DNA from: Stictocephala bisonia
Lineage: Eukaryota; Arthropoda; Insecta; Hemiptera; Membracidae
DNA length: 64,000 nucleotides
Direction: 5' to 3'
Assembly (NCBI GenBank): GCA_035578905.1
Contig: JAQJVL010000567.1
Location: forward strand, 124,001 to 188,000
Below, one piece after another: positions 45,340-56,742 of this stretch. A program made the translations under genes and the position numbers. Each line of letters opens with the position of its first letter. Position 1 is the stretch's first letter. A model generated the notes under the pieces. The model had not been told where the DNA came from and made no database searches. It saw nothing but the letters and a program-made list of their open reading frames with translations.

Positions 45340-45745
45340 TAGCCTTCAATGTGGCCCCATTAGACTGTTGTTGTACCACAAAGCTCTGTTTTGGGCCCGC
45401 TTTTATTTCATTTAAGTTCTCATGATTTATATTTTCCCATAAAACATCAACTAAACTTTTTGCAGGTGATATAACAGTTATATGTTTTTTTTTCAAATAT
45501 TGATAAACTTAAAAAACTAACTAGTGATACAGTTAAAGAATCTTCAACGTGGTTTCAATTTAACAGGTTTCTCTGTAATGAACTTAAACCCATTGATATT
45601 TACTTTAGATTACGACCTTCACAGATTGATTTTGGGCTGTATTGGACATTTTCATTGAAAGCCATTTAACTTGGGGACTTCATATAAATTACTTTTGTGA
45701 TTACTTGTCGAGAGGTATATATATTTAGATAAGACCCTCGCTAAT
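45340..45745 (+). mobile_element. Non-LTR reverse transcriptase relic
   Basis: In shifting frames on the + strand I read a segment like VPQSSVLGPLLFHL, then a decayed catalytic region, then KLKKLTSDTVKESSTWFQFN and a TWGLHINYF segment. This is the order of motifs around and after the YADD box in non-LTR reverse transcriptases. The Asp pair is destroyed. Confidence 0.6.
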
Positions 45746-46170
45746 TTGACCTAGAGTCATCCATCACCTAGCTTAGTCCGACTACACTGTCGAATATTGG
45801 TCTTTGTTACATTTCCGACCATCTCTTGTTCCATTCCAAGTTGTCTCCTGTCCATTATGCATCATTCATTGGCAGCATTTGTGTGTGCGTTAGTAGGCCA
45901 GTGAGTGTTGATACAGTTAGTGTGATTGTTTAGTCATACAGAAAAATTTATTTAATAAACAGGATGTGTAGATTCAGTTAAAAGTGTCTTTGGAGAACAT
46001 TCGTTAACTATGTCAACTAAAAATAAAACTGTTTCTATTATCAAATAACTAAATGTGCTTAAGAATTTAGATAGAGATGAGCCTTTTTAAAAAATGTCAA
46101 GTAAACTAGGTGTTAGCAAGACTGGTGAAAGAATAGAAAATACATTGAAGTCACTCAATACCGGTTGATG
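45746..46170 (+). mobile_element. Tigger/pogo-like transposon 5' relic
   Basis: A terminal-like ACCCTCGCTAATTTGACC at about 45735-45752 is followed, after about 260 bp, by an ATG at 46010. The frames downstream read MSTKNKTVSIIK, LNVLKNLDRDE and MSSKLGVSKTGE, resembling the CENP-B-type helix-turn-helix at the start of Tigger transposases. Stops and frame changes interrupt it, and the DDE part is absent. Confidence 0.45.
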
Positions 46171-46711
46171 ATGAGAAAGATCTAAAAACTCGTAAGAAAC
46201 CTAAAGCTGGCCATCCACTAGCAAACCGAGTGCCAAGCAACGATCGACAGTTATACTGCTTGGTTCTGAGTTACGGTACAATTTTTCACAATATTTTCAC
46301 CCCAAGCCAAACAGAGAACTGAGTATTGTCTTGTAATGTTTTGGCAAAATCCCAACTCTGGGAAAATACAACTGATGAAGATCACGTGTTTTAAAATTCA
46401 TTCTGTTTACAGTTTTGTTGTAGAGTCTCATGTAGGGTTGAGTTTTGCAGTTTTTTTTACTTCTAATTGGCAAGTTTACACAGAGTAAAATAGCATATGT
46501 TTGCAGAAATATTCAAACATGCACTTCATTGCACTATATTTTATTATAATTTTCATGATGACCGTTCAGTTGGGGCGGCTTTTATAGTCTTCAATATAGT
46601 ATCGCTTTCTATCTCCCTTACTCCTCTCCATCACACCAAACTTATTTCAACTAATGAATAATAGATTCACAATAAACACATTTATATATCATCTGATAAA
46701 CCACGTTCCAG

Positions 46712-46858
46712 GTGTTGCGTAAGATTCACCAGAACTCCACTCGAGGTGCTGATACAGTAGGTTTAAGGAAGGAAGTTATGGTGGAACTACCACATACCAC
46801 TAACTCCAGGTCGAGGGTTGAGCCTAAACTTTCCTTTGATGTGTTGGATAAAAACTGA
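46712..46858 (+). other. Exon-like open frame, unassigned
   Basis: Preceded by CGTTCCAG and open for 48 codons to TGA, with a composition unlike its AT-rich surroundings. It reads VLRKIHQNSTRGADTVGLRK and onwards. No domain recognised; it could be a terminal exon or a TE remnant. Confidence 0.2.
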
Positions 46859-47484
46859 CAACAGATGGATCAGCACTCAGCTCAGCCAATTGCTCCCCCC
46901 AGTGCTCGTATCTATTACAGATTACCATAACAATGTCTAAATGATACTTGATGGAGCTAGGCTCAGTAGTGTGTGGTCAAGTATGAAATTTTAGACAGTG
47001 CTTTGTGGATATGGTTTGAGCAGGAGAGAAGAAAAGGGATTACATTGTTTTGGCCAATCATAAAAGAAAAGAACTTATTTTAAATGCAAAAAATGGGAGG
47101 AGACAATGAGAATTCGAAGCTAGTAAAGGCTAGTAGCACCACTGAAAAAAGGTTCAGTATGGGATCTATGAAGCCATAATTTCAATCAATAAAAATATGC
47201 AAACTTTTGATTTTTTGTGTGAACATGTTTACTGGTTGTTTTAATCAATTGAAGTTATTAACAATAAATATATAGGAGTGAATAGAGAATTGTATAAATT
47301 TGTTAATTGGATCAAAATGTGTGGCATATAAATAATCATGGAAAAATATTTAGATTGAAAGCAATCAAAATACTAACTGTTGTATTTATTGATGATATAG
47401 TTTAAATACCTAAATACCATAGTAGACATTTTAAATTTATAACTTACTTCACTTCAATGTTGCTGTCCAAGGTTATAATCTAAT

Positions 47485-47562
47485 TGAACAGGCCTGCGAT
47501 CTATTTGTACCAGGCTCAAAGTCCTGGCGCTTTAGACCACTCGGCCAACAGCCCGCCCAAAG
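47485..47562 (-). repeat. tRNA-like sequence (probably SINE head)
   Basis: The minus strand reads GGGCTGTTGGCCGAGTGGTC then TAAAGCGCCAGGACTTTGAG, very like the 5' half of a class II (Leu/Ser) tRNA with its A-box. The expected B-box is degraded (CTGTTCAATTAG). So it is a tRNA pseudogene or SINE head, not a working tRNA. Confidence 0.5.
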
Positions 47563-47744
47563 TTCAATGTTATACTTGAATGTTGGCAATTTTATACATC
47601 AGACAGTTGGCAATAAGAAATGACAAATCGAAGTTTGATCTAATAAAACACAGGTCGCAACAGTAAAATGGCCAACCCATCTGTCGTAGATGGGGAATGA
47701 GTGCAAGCAGGTTTTTGCATTTTTTACAATAAGGTTAACAAAAA

Positions 47745-47970
47745 CCCACCTGCCCATACATGTACAGTGGTATTGATTGACCCACCCACCCACCCATACT
47801 CGTACAATGGCATTCACCCACCCACTCATACACTTACAGTGGTATTGACCCGCCCATACTTGTACAATGGCATTCACCCACCCACTCATACACTTACAGT
47901 GGTATTGACCCGCCCATACACGTACAATGGCATTCACCCAGCCACCCACCCATACACGTACAGTGGTATT
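47745..47970 (+). repeat. Minisatellite with about 60-bp higher-order unit
   Basis: Alternating blocks of about 30 bp such as CACTTACAGTGGTATTGACC and GTACAATGGCATTCACCCAC make a roughly 60-bp unit repeated about three times. Related arrays are at 55985-56160 and 57485-57545. It produces spurious open frames on both strands. Confidence 0.85.
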
Positions 47971-48848
47971 ACCAACTGATCATGTATGACAACAAAATAC
48001 ACTGAGAAATTACTATTAGTGGTTTGAAATAAGCCCTTTCACAATATGGCGATAGAATCCCTTTCAACAAAAAAAGTAAGAATTAAAAATGTTTTACTAA
48101 TTTAAAATTTTGTTTATATAATTTTTCCATTCTCTATACCTTTCTTTAGTTTACTTTTACAAATATACTAGCCGACAGACTTTGCTTTGCGACAGGGTGG
48201 TTCTCTACACTTGTTTATCTTCCCTCTTGGTTCTCTCTAAACCATTGCATCAAAATAAAAGCTAGGTCAGCTACTGTTCTCCTAGATAACAACGTTTTAT
48301 AGTCTAGAAGTTTACTTTAGGCAGATGCAAAGTAGTGTAATCATGTCATAGTTAGTAGAAATTTCCTTTAAACATTTCATAACAAAAACTAAATTAGCCA
48401 AACTTTTGAGTTATGTTTATGTATGTTTTTTTATCTGTTGTTTGAAATAAATTATTAAATTAATGCTAGTGTGTTAAGGAAAAAATGAAACACTGAGGCC
48501 TCTTTTAGTTTTAGTTTTACCAAATTTAGTTTCTACCTCTCAAAAATGGAATTTGGAGAAGACTTTTGTTAGTGGGTCTCTTTGATTCAAAACCAAAATA
48601 CCAAAATCTGTTCAGTTGTTCAGGAGATTTTGTAAGTTTACAGTTTTTAATTTTATATATTAAGATAATAATAAACAAATTATATCTATCAATTAGTATT
48701 GATACTTAATAATATTAAGTAGCAATACTAAAAATAACATAGGTGTCCAAAATTAATCTAAAGTCCAAGAGGAAAACTGACGCTATATGTGTAAATAACC
48801 ACAGACTATTTAGTTGAACATAATTTGCAATTTAATTGGGATTCCCAG

Positions 48849-48946
48849 CAGTCAGGTTCCTCAGTCAAGGGCAGTCAACTCAGACCTCAGTTGGAGTTGG
48901 CAAGGTTGGGTGAACTGTCAGTTGCTCCAGCCAGAGTCATAGTGAG
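48849..48946 (+). other. Exon-like block, unassigned
   Basis: Flanked by GATTCCCAG and GTGAG|GTTAGT, open in one frame (starting QSGSSVKGSQLRPQLELARL), and clearly less AT-rich than its neighbours. No domain recognised and no matching exon found nearby. Confidence 0.25.
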
Positions 48947-49059
48947 GTTAGTATTTATTTTAAACAGCTGTTTATTAAAATAAAACAAAAAATAGGACAC
49001 ATATCAACCTACAGTAAACTGTTAATAAATATTAAAAAAACATACAGACAATTTTAATA

Positions 49060-50530
49060 CAAAAATTTGATGCTGATTTCTTCAATAATAATTTTAAATT
49101 ACCAAAAGATATATTGCAAGAGAAACTAATAACAGCTCTAAAACATTATAATTTCTAATAAAACATAATTTGTTACTTAACATTAATAAAACAAATTTCA
49201 TTGTATTCTCAACAAAGTGAAATAGAACCAAATATTATTGTTGACAATAAATCAATTTTCCAAGTAACAAATACTAAATTCTTAATCAAACCATAAGTGT
49301 AACTCACATACTGAAAAACTTAAAAAAAGAAAAATTCTAGAATCACATACATGCAGTGCAGACACTCTAGGAATAATCTACTCTGCACATGTATATAGTC
49401 ACATTGTATATTGCTAATTACTTTATGGAGGATCCACAGCAGAAAACCTTAATAAAATATTAATTATACAGAAAAAACAATTCAAACTTTGCTAGGCCTG
49501 AAGAGCGACAAGTCAGTCAAAGAGCATTATAAGGTACTTAACATTTTAACAATCTACGGACAATAAATATTTAACACTACTCTTTTAGCGAAACAACAAC
49601 TAATTACGAATTTGACTACATAAACCCATAATTAACCCTCACAGCGTCCAGTAGTCCACTCCTTAATGTCCAGCCTTTTTGAGCTACTTTGCAGCGTTTT
49701 GTAGAAAAATGTTGAGCACACACAAAAATAAGTAAAATCTTAAAGTATTTTATACCAATGTAAAGTAAACAAAATAAGCCATATTAGAAAAATATTTTTG
49801 TTTACCTACCTTGAGTATTGTTGATGTTATCCTTGATTGTATTGTAAAAAATCAAAATTTCCTAAGTTTTGTTCAAAGTTTACACTATGCTAGTAAGAGT
49901 TATTTCACTATATTAAACAAACCAAGATAGCAGTTTTGTTGCAAATTTTATATATAAAAAGAAAATATATACATTATAAGGTTTATTACTACACTGAAAG
50001 AGGTACTCTATGAATTCTCTGAAACACTGACAGACTGTTAACACAAAAATTGCATTGTATAAATCAGCTGTTTTTATTTATTTATTTGTTTCACCAGGGA
50101 ATAGATGAAATCCAAAGACGTGCGATATAAAGTAGAATCTCCTCTATCGATTCATAAATATTACGATGTATTATTACGAAAAATAACCGAGTTAACATTA
50201 TAGTTTGTAAACGATTGCTTGATGTCGACGAATCGACAGGTATCATTCAGAGCGCCGCTATTGCGGTCGAATTTTCGACAAGTAACGCCGGGAGGGTTAA
50301 AATACAAGGTACAAATCAGAAATATTTCCACACAACACTTACTGGAGTTCTATAATAAATCCCCTGAGTATATGGGACTGAAATGTTATCAGAAATTGCC
50401 TCAGCAAATAAAAATGTATACATGTTTTAAGTCTTTTAAATGTAAGCATAGATACTATTTTATTTAACTGACAAAGCACCGTACTCTATTAATGAATATT
50501 TTGAGAAGTTTCAGTTTAGTTGAAAATATT
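49060..50530 (+). mobile_element. Non-LTR reverse transcriptase relic split by a TTAA element
   Basis: Left half (49060-49631): fragments like LLNINKTNFIVFSTK, YSAHVYSHIVYC and an IIQKKQFK segment, the part after the YADD box. Right half (50301-50530): NKSPEYMGLKCYQKLPQQIK then a decayed FK-rich end, the usual last part of the same kind of RT (compare [11 protein letters not shown] in the 35.7-kb element). Between them sits the TTAA-flanked block 49636-50296. All frames are broken. Confidence 0.6.
49636..50296. mobile_element. TTAA-flanked MITE nested in a retroelement relic
   Basis: Bounded by TTAA at 49632-49635 and 50297-50300. The ends are CCCTCACAGCGTCCAG on the left and CCCTCCCGGCGTTACT read inward from the right, agreeing at 11 or 12 of the first 14 or so positions. 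It is 661 bp, with no transposase frame. It interrupts an RT relic whose pieces continue on both sides, which supports a real insertion. Confidence 0.65.
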
Positions 50531-50615
50531 GACACTCTTCAATGTATGTTGTGTACATTTCATGAATAAAGAGCTTTGATTGATGAAATCACTTATAAAA
50601 TTGCATAATCTAAAG

Positions 50616-50941
50616 CAGCGGTTCTCAATCTTTTAGCACTGGCCCTTTGAACACTGAATATAGCTCACGCCTCCCCTCCAGTCAATAATTGGTTGGTTCA
50701 AGTTAGAACAGTGAAATTATGAAACTGACGATACTAACTCTACGTTAGCAAAAGCTGGGATGCAAAATAAAAATCCAGATATATTTAAATACGAAAGTTT
50801 ATTTGATGGTTTTGAAAGTTTTTGTTTTTTAACAAAATATATATTTTTTAATTTTTTTTCTTTGTACCCTCACGCTTCCCCTGAAATTCTCTCACGCCCC
50901 CCCCCCCCAGGGGGGCGCGCCCCCCAGGTTGAGAACCACTG
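50616..50941. mobile_element. hAT MITE (Charlie/SPIN-like ends) with 8-bp target duplication
   Basis: The 8-bp direct repeat ATCTAAAG lies at 50608-50615 and 50942-50949. The element starts CAGCGGTTCTCAATC and ends GGTTGAGAACCACTG, a 15-bp inverted repeat with two mismatches. An 8-bp duplication and CAGNGGTTCTCAA ends are diagnostic of hAT elements related to Charlie and SPIN. The 326 bp cannot encode a transposase. A C-rich run followed by a G-rich run near 50900 forms a GC-rich subterminal inverted repeat. Confidence 0.93.
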
Positions 50942-51336
50942 ATCTAAAGTACAATAAACACTTTCATAATTATATTGATTTACTTGTTTATTGTTTCTTA
51001 ATGTTTTTGGTAATCCCAATTATTTTATTCTTTATTGAATAAATATAAATATATATATATAGCTATTTTTTGAGAACTTTATATAATTTATTCTTGACTA
51101 TAATTTGCTATGATTAATTTTTAACTGTCTATATTGTGTTGGTTTTTATGAAATATTTATTATGGTTGTTCTGCTTTTCATTTTAAAGTAATTTATTTTG
51201 GTGTTAGTAAATATTTAATATACAATAAACATCAGAATGACAACTTTAATGTTAAAAATTTGTTATAATTTATGGACAGATTACGCATTTGTGTTTTTAA
51301 AACAATAATAACAATACTGATGAAAGCATCATTAAA

Positions 51337-51790
51337 TGGTGGCGCAGTGCTGTAACCCAGCTATATGGGGACAAGTGTTTGGGAGATTGTAGGCGATAGG
51401 CTGTATGCTCGGTCCTCTTAATACCGACATGGCGTCCGCTTGGTGGTTGCTATCGGCGTGGACACTACTAGAGAAGTCTGGGGTGTCCATGTTGGGTGGT
51501 AATCATTGTGCGGATGTTGTGTGGGGGAGATAACTGAGTATCAGGCTTATCAATTAGCTGAAAATCAGACCAGCACTACGTGGTTCGGATTCCACGTAAA
51601 GCTTTAGGTCCCTTAGTTGCCCTGGCTGTTGGGCTATTAATAAATTGCCCTTTCTGAGGAACAGTTGAACTCAGTTAGTAACCAGACTACACTCATCCAC
51701 ACTCATCCTACACTCATAAAACCATTCATATTCGCCTTAAAATACGCACAACGTTGTGTCGGCGTCTCATATGTAAGAATAAGTAAGAAT
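51337..51790 (+). repeat. SINE-like repeat, family B, longer copy
   Basis: Starts near GGTGGCGCAGTGCTGTAACC, continues with the family B body shared with 7001-7330 (TAATACCGACATGGCGTCC, GGACACTACTAGAGAAGTC), and then carries the same tail as family A: TGGGCTATTAATAAATTG, AGTTAGTAACCAGACTACAC and CATATTCGCC. It ends in AAGAATAAG repeats. A B-box-like GGTTCGGATTCC lies at about 51584, some 240 bp from the A-box-like start, too far for a normal tRNA promoter. Confidence 0.7.
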
Positions 51791-52319
51791 AAGAATTACT
51801 TCTTATTTCAAGAAATATAGGTTTCCCCAGACACGGTTTCTTATCATTGCTACTTTAGTGTCAATATTGAACTACTGTCGATGCAGAAATTATGTTTACC
51901 AGAGTTTGAAGGTTATTTAATAAGCAATTAAGTAGCCTAATAAAAATCCAATAACACCATTGTTTTCCTCTTTTAATTGTACATTATGAAATATGCATTT
52001 TTAAGGGTTATTATTTAAGTTTTAATCAGTTGTATCGTAGTTGAAACAAAGAAGTACCGGAATTTTAACTAGTTTCCACTGTCAAACAACTTTACACGTT
52101 TATTATTCCAAAATGTGTTAATTTACTTCATTTATATTTTAATAAGTAGTTGATAGGACTATTCTCTATAAGTTTTAAAAAAAGTATAATTAAACTGTTG
52201 ATAACTTGCCAGGCTTGATATTTTTAGATCAACCTGTTTGGACTATTCAAGGAATTATGTTATAAACATTACTTTACATAATCATCTTTTAAGGACCAGG
52301 TATTAAAACGTAATGAATA

Positions 52320-54640
52320 TTGAAACATTTCAAAATTCCAACCATCCCAACATGTTTGATCAGATCCATGTGGATGACTTACATAAGATCACGATGCTCA
52401 GCTCTTTGAAATTTCTTGTTCAGTAGATGGCACTAAAAAAAATTACAAAGAAATTTTGCAGAAAATTTAAAGAAGGCAATATCAGTTAATCCAAAATATA
52501 TTACTCAAAGAAACCTGGCTGGACGTTTATCAAGCTCCAGTAGAGTCAAAATATAACGTTTTTATTGATTTATTTACATTTTATTTTGATATTTGTTTCC
52601 CTAAATCTATGTCAACAATAAAAGAAACTAAATTGAGTCATTGGATTATAGAGGAAGTAAAAACAAAAAAGGCTGAGATTCGTGAATTAGAAGAAATATA
52701 TAGATCAAGTAAAAATGCAAATATAAAAGTCTTAATTAAGGATTCAAAAGACGCACTTAAAAGGTGTATAGAAAATAACAAAAATAATTTTTTTGACGAT
52801 AAAATAAATATTTCAACAAATAAAATGAAAACAACTTGGAATTAATTAAATCAAAAATAAACAATAAGTCACTAACAAATTGTAATGTGGATATTAATCA
52901 TTATGGTGCACTGATTACAGACCCTACTGTAGTTAGTAATGTTTTTAATGATCATTTTATACATGCGTTTGAGACATATTGTTTCCCCAAAATCCTTCAA
53001 GGGCCAGGTAGTAAAATAAAAGTTTCCAAATACCTTTACAAAAAACAAGTTTAGATTTCTACAGTTAAACGAGAGAGAACTGGAACAAATTGTTCTTTGT
53101 TTTGAAAATAAGTATTCATCAGGGAATGATGATATCCCAATTGTTATTGTAAAAAAGTTTTACCTTCAATTTTAAAACCACTATTACATATTTTAAATTC
53201 CTCCTTAATTTCAGGTATTTTCCCAGATAAACTTAAAATAGCTAAGATTATTCCGATTTTAAAAGAAGGAGATTTACAAGATCTCCCATGTTACCGCCCC
53301 ATATCACTGCTACCAATTTTCTCAAAAATCTTTGAAACAGCAGTTTACATTCAGTTAAAAGATTTTTTGTATGAAAATAAATTATTAGACAAAGAGCAGC
53401 ATGGATTCCAATCAGGTAAATCGACAATTACAGCAGGAATAGAATTTATTCAGTCAATAATAGAATCAATAAATAAAAAATAAAAAGTAGTAGGCATTTT
53501 TTTGGATTTAACTAGAGCTTTTGATTGTGTGTCACATACAAAACTTTTACTCTCCTTAGAGGATTTAGGTATTTATGGTAAAAAGCTCAAATGGTTTGAA
53601 TCCTATCTCTCTTTTAGGCAGCAGTATGTTGAAATTGAGCACAATAAATACTTAAGCAAGTACACCTATATCAGGAAATGTAATTCCCAATTACAGACTG
53701 TTCGACACGGAGTCCACAGGGATCGGTCCTGGGGCCCCTCTTATTTCTCTGTTATATAGGCTTTGTTTCAGAGAATGGGAGGGCATGTTTGTATGCTGAT
53801 GACACTAATATAAGTATTGCAGGTAATTCACAGGAGAGTTTTGAGATTTCATCATATCTTAGTCTTTCCAATGTAAAGCAATTTTTTATCAGCAAGAATC
53901 TTCTTTTAAATCCAAATAAATAAATTATATATCATTTTCTACTAAACAAAGTAGAAAAAAGTTAAATCCTAATATATTCTTAGACAATGAAAAATTATTA
54001 CAAGTGGAACCTACAAAATTTCTTGGTCTTAAAATTGACAAACACCTAGATTGGAGTAATCATATCGATCATGTTATCAATAAAATTTCTTCTGGTTTGT
54101 ATGCCATGAGACAATTATTTCAGACTTGTAGTTTGGAAACATTGTTAATAGTATACTACTCATTGGTGCATTCCCATTTAGCATATCGCATTAGTACATA
54201 TGGAGAGACCACAAATAAAAATTTAAACCGACTCTTACCACAACAAAAAAGGGCAATAAGGATAATGTACAATTTAAAAACGAAAAATTCAGTAAAACAT
54301 TTATTTGGTGATCTGGGAATACTGACAGTTTATGCTTTGTATATTTTTGAAACAGTAACTTATGTCAAACAGTCTGCAGACCCTGCATTTAATGAAAATA
54401 AGCATACATATAACACTCGCAATCATTCTCAAAGTATTGACAAGTACAATTTAGAGTTTTTTATAAAAAGAAAACTCAGTTTATCGGGAAAACTTTTCTT
54501 CTTCGTCTCCCACAACATTTCTTAACAGAAAAAAATATCAAAATTAAAAAAAACAATTGAAATTTACTTGATAAAACTTGCACCTTATTCCTTTGAAGAA
54601 TTTTGTGATACCAAGTTAATAAATAATTATAATACTATTT
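52320..54640 (+). mobile_element. Non-LTR retrotransposon relic, endonuclease-RT linker to RT end
   Basis: The + strand shows, in at least five frame segments, a linker (WLDVYQAPVESKYNVF near 52515, then HWIIEEVKTKKAEIRELEE), then RT motifs [39 protein letters not shown], a broken PQGS-type region, and LYADDTNISI with the catalytic Asp pair intact near 53800. After that come FLGLKIDKHLDWSNHIDH and HSHLAYRISTYG up to 54525. A TAA at about 53481, a broken PQG motif and several shifts make it dead. Its 3' end meets a pentanucleotide repeat at 54644. Confidence 0.85.
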
Positions 54641-54643
54641 TAT

Positions 54644-54684
54644 ATGAAATGAAATGAAATGAAATGAAATGAAATGAAATGAAA
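54644..54684. repeat. Short (ATGAA)n microsatellite
   Basis: About eight pentamers at the meeting point of a + strand retroelement and a minus-strand one. Read on the minus strand it is the (CATTT)n tail after AATAAAGCCATTTTT. Confidence 0.9.
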
Positions 54685-55545
54685 AATGGCTTTATTGGAG
54701 GCGAAGTTAGGACTATAGAGTCCTCTCTACCACTTAACCTCAGATAAATAATACAACTTGAAATAGATAACATAAAATCATATTAAACTCTACGTAATAC
54801 AATATAAGACAATTTTATATACAAATAAACAAATATTAAAAGATTAACTAATCTAATAAAGCTAATCAATAGAAAAGAAATTGGCACTAACTATTCAAAT
54901 TTAACAGTAAATTCAAAAGAAAGAAAGAAAAAAACGCTCTAAAGACACTCACCCATTCATACCTTACTCACACCCCACATAGCCCCCGCAAACCACCAGC
55001 CCACCGCCACTACAGATCCCGCATCAAATGACCTTTAACTTCCACCCCGTAACGAGGGTAACCTTCGATTATTTTGATGCTGTCAGGGAGCGCATTCCAT
55101 AGGCGACAAGCTGTTACAGTGAAAGATTTGTTATATAAAGTAGTGCGATGTACAGGGACTGATAATATTGATGCCCCCTGACGAGTATTTCTAGAACTTA
55201 TTTCGTTCATGAACCTGAAACGCTCGGACAAGTAACTGGGATTTTTTGTTTTTAAAATCTTGTGAATCAGTAATAGTAAATGATACTCACGAAGCTGTTT
55301 AAGCTTAAGAATAGACAGTTCATTGAAGAATGGCGTAACGTGATCATAACACCGTAGATTGAAAATAAATTTTATACAATAGTTCTGCGCACGTTGAAGC
55401 TTGTCCGAGAGCTTAACAGTCATGTCACTAGTTACGATGTCACAATAATTAAAATGAGGCAAAACAAGTGTCTTGACCAGCATCACTTTAACGTTAAATG
55501 GAAGAAAAGATGCATAGCGTTTCAAGCAGTGAATGCCAGGATATA
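54685..55545 (-). mobile_element. Non-LTR retrotransposon 3' end with (CATTT)n tail
   Basis: A minus-strand frame of 171 codons (55525-55010) is the RT C-terminal region: KRYASFLPFNVKVMLVKTLV, LPHFNYCDIV, LQRAQNYCIKFIF, LSILKLKQLREYHLLL, RNTRQGASILSVPVHRTTLY and RLWNALPDSIK. It then has a 3' UTR ending GGTTAAGTGGTAGAGAGG, CCTAACTTCGCCTCC and AATAAAGCCA before the pentamer tail. This frame is uninterrupted, so the copy is fairly young but 5'-truncated at about 55545. Confidence 0.85.
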
Positions 55546-55984
55546 TGTAGGATATAGGATTATTTATAGGATTAGTGACAATACTCTATGTACAATTGTA
55601 TATCATATGAATAAAGGAATTTTGAAATTGAAAATTGAAATAGACAAATTAAATAGAATGCATCAACAAATTGGCATCAAGCTTAAATAGTTTTTTAATA
55701 AAAATACATCTCATAGAAAATGTATAAGAAATCACCAATATATGCGTTTATTTGCCAATACTTTTAATTATTGAAAACTTTCTCCTGGACTCGAAACAGG
55801 AAAGATTTCTTTGAGATATAGCAGGCTTGGCTTGAGCACTCCCAAACTTTTAATTTTAGCAGTGATTTTTCTAATTTTTTAAAATTTGTATTCTACAGCA
55901 CCATGTTGTTGGATGGTGGTTGAAACTAACAGCTATAGTCAAAAATATTTTTAAATATGTGCAAAAAGATTATATTCTTTGTTA

Positions 55985-56160
55985 GCACCCGTACATAAGA
56001 TGGTACAGACCCACCCACTCATTCACACATATACGTACGACCCACCAATACATATACATTGGTATACCTACATTGGTACTGGCTCACTCATGCACATACA
56101 GTGGTACTGACCCACCCACCCATATACGTACAGTGGTACTGACTCACCCATACACATACA
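55985..56160 (+). repeat. Minisatellite related to the 47.7-kb array
   Basis: Units containing CATACAGTGGTACTGACCCA and similar blocks. It lies between two copies of a perfect 30-bp direct repeat (55634-55663 and 56262-56291). Confidence 0.7.
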
Positions 56161-56742
56161 ATGGTACTGAGTCTGTGACTTATACACCCACTGTATAATA
56201 CCCATACACGTATTCATGTCAAAATACCTATACAGTGGTATTGAATAGGCAGAATTTTGAAATTGAAATAGACAAATTAAATAGAATGCATTTAAAAGCA
56301 AGTTGAAAAGATAATCTCTAAGAGTATTTGATCAAGTTTTATTCAAATCCATTAAAATTTGCTTTTTAAATGCAAAATGTAATTTTAAAAAATGTGTCTC
56401 ATAATGAGCATAAGTGATTATTGGATGTTTATGGGTCTGGTCTTATGAATAAATGTCAATATTTTGTAACTTTAAATATTCTTCATAAGAGATTTTTGTC
56501 TAAATCTACCCAAAATTGTGTTCATATAAATTTTCGATCAGGCTCTTGATAAAATCTCATTTTGAGATAATAGTTTGTATGGTAAGAAGTAAAAGTTCTA
56601 TTTTTTTAAATTTGCTTATTTAACAATTTTTCTTTTTTCAGGTTTATGAGTTGGTAGGCCTGGCTGATATTTAAAAAAGGAATTGATCAGATATCTAACT
56701 TATCAGACATTGTTTTTTTCTCAGTGCCATTTATTTATCCCA

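Noticed and set aside
47485..47562. Functional tRNA-Leu/Ser
   Set aside because: The 5' half is good but the B-box and acceptor stem are degraded.
47599..47979. Open frames on both strands rich in Pro/Thr or Trp/Gly
   Set aside because: Translations of the minisatellite; no start context or splice sites.
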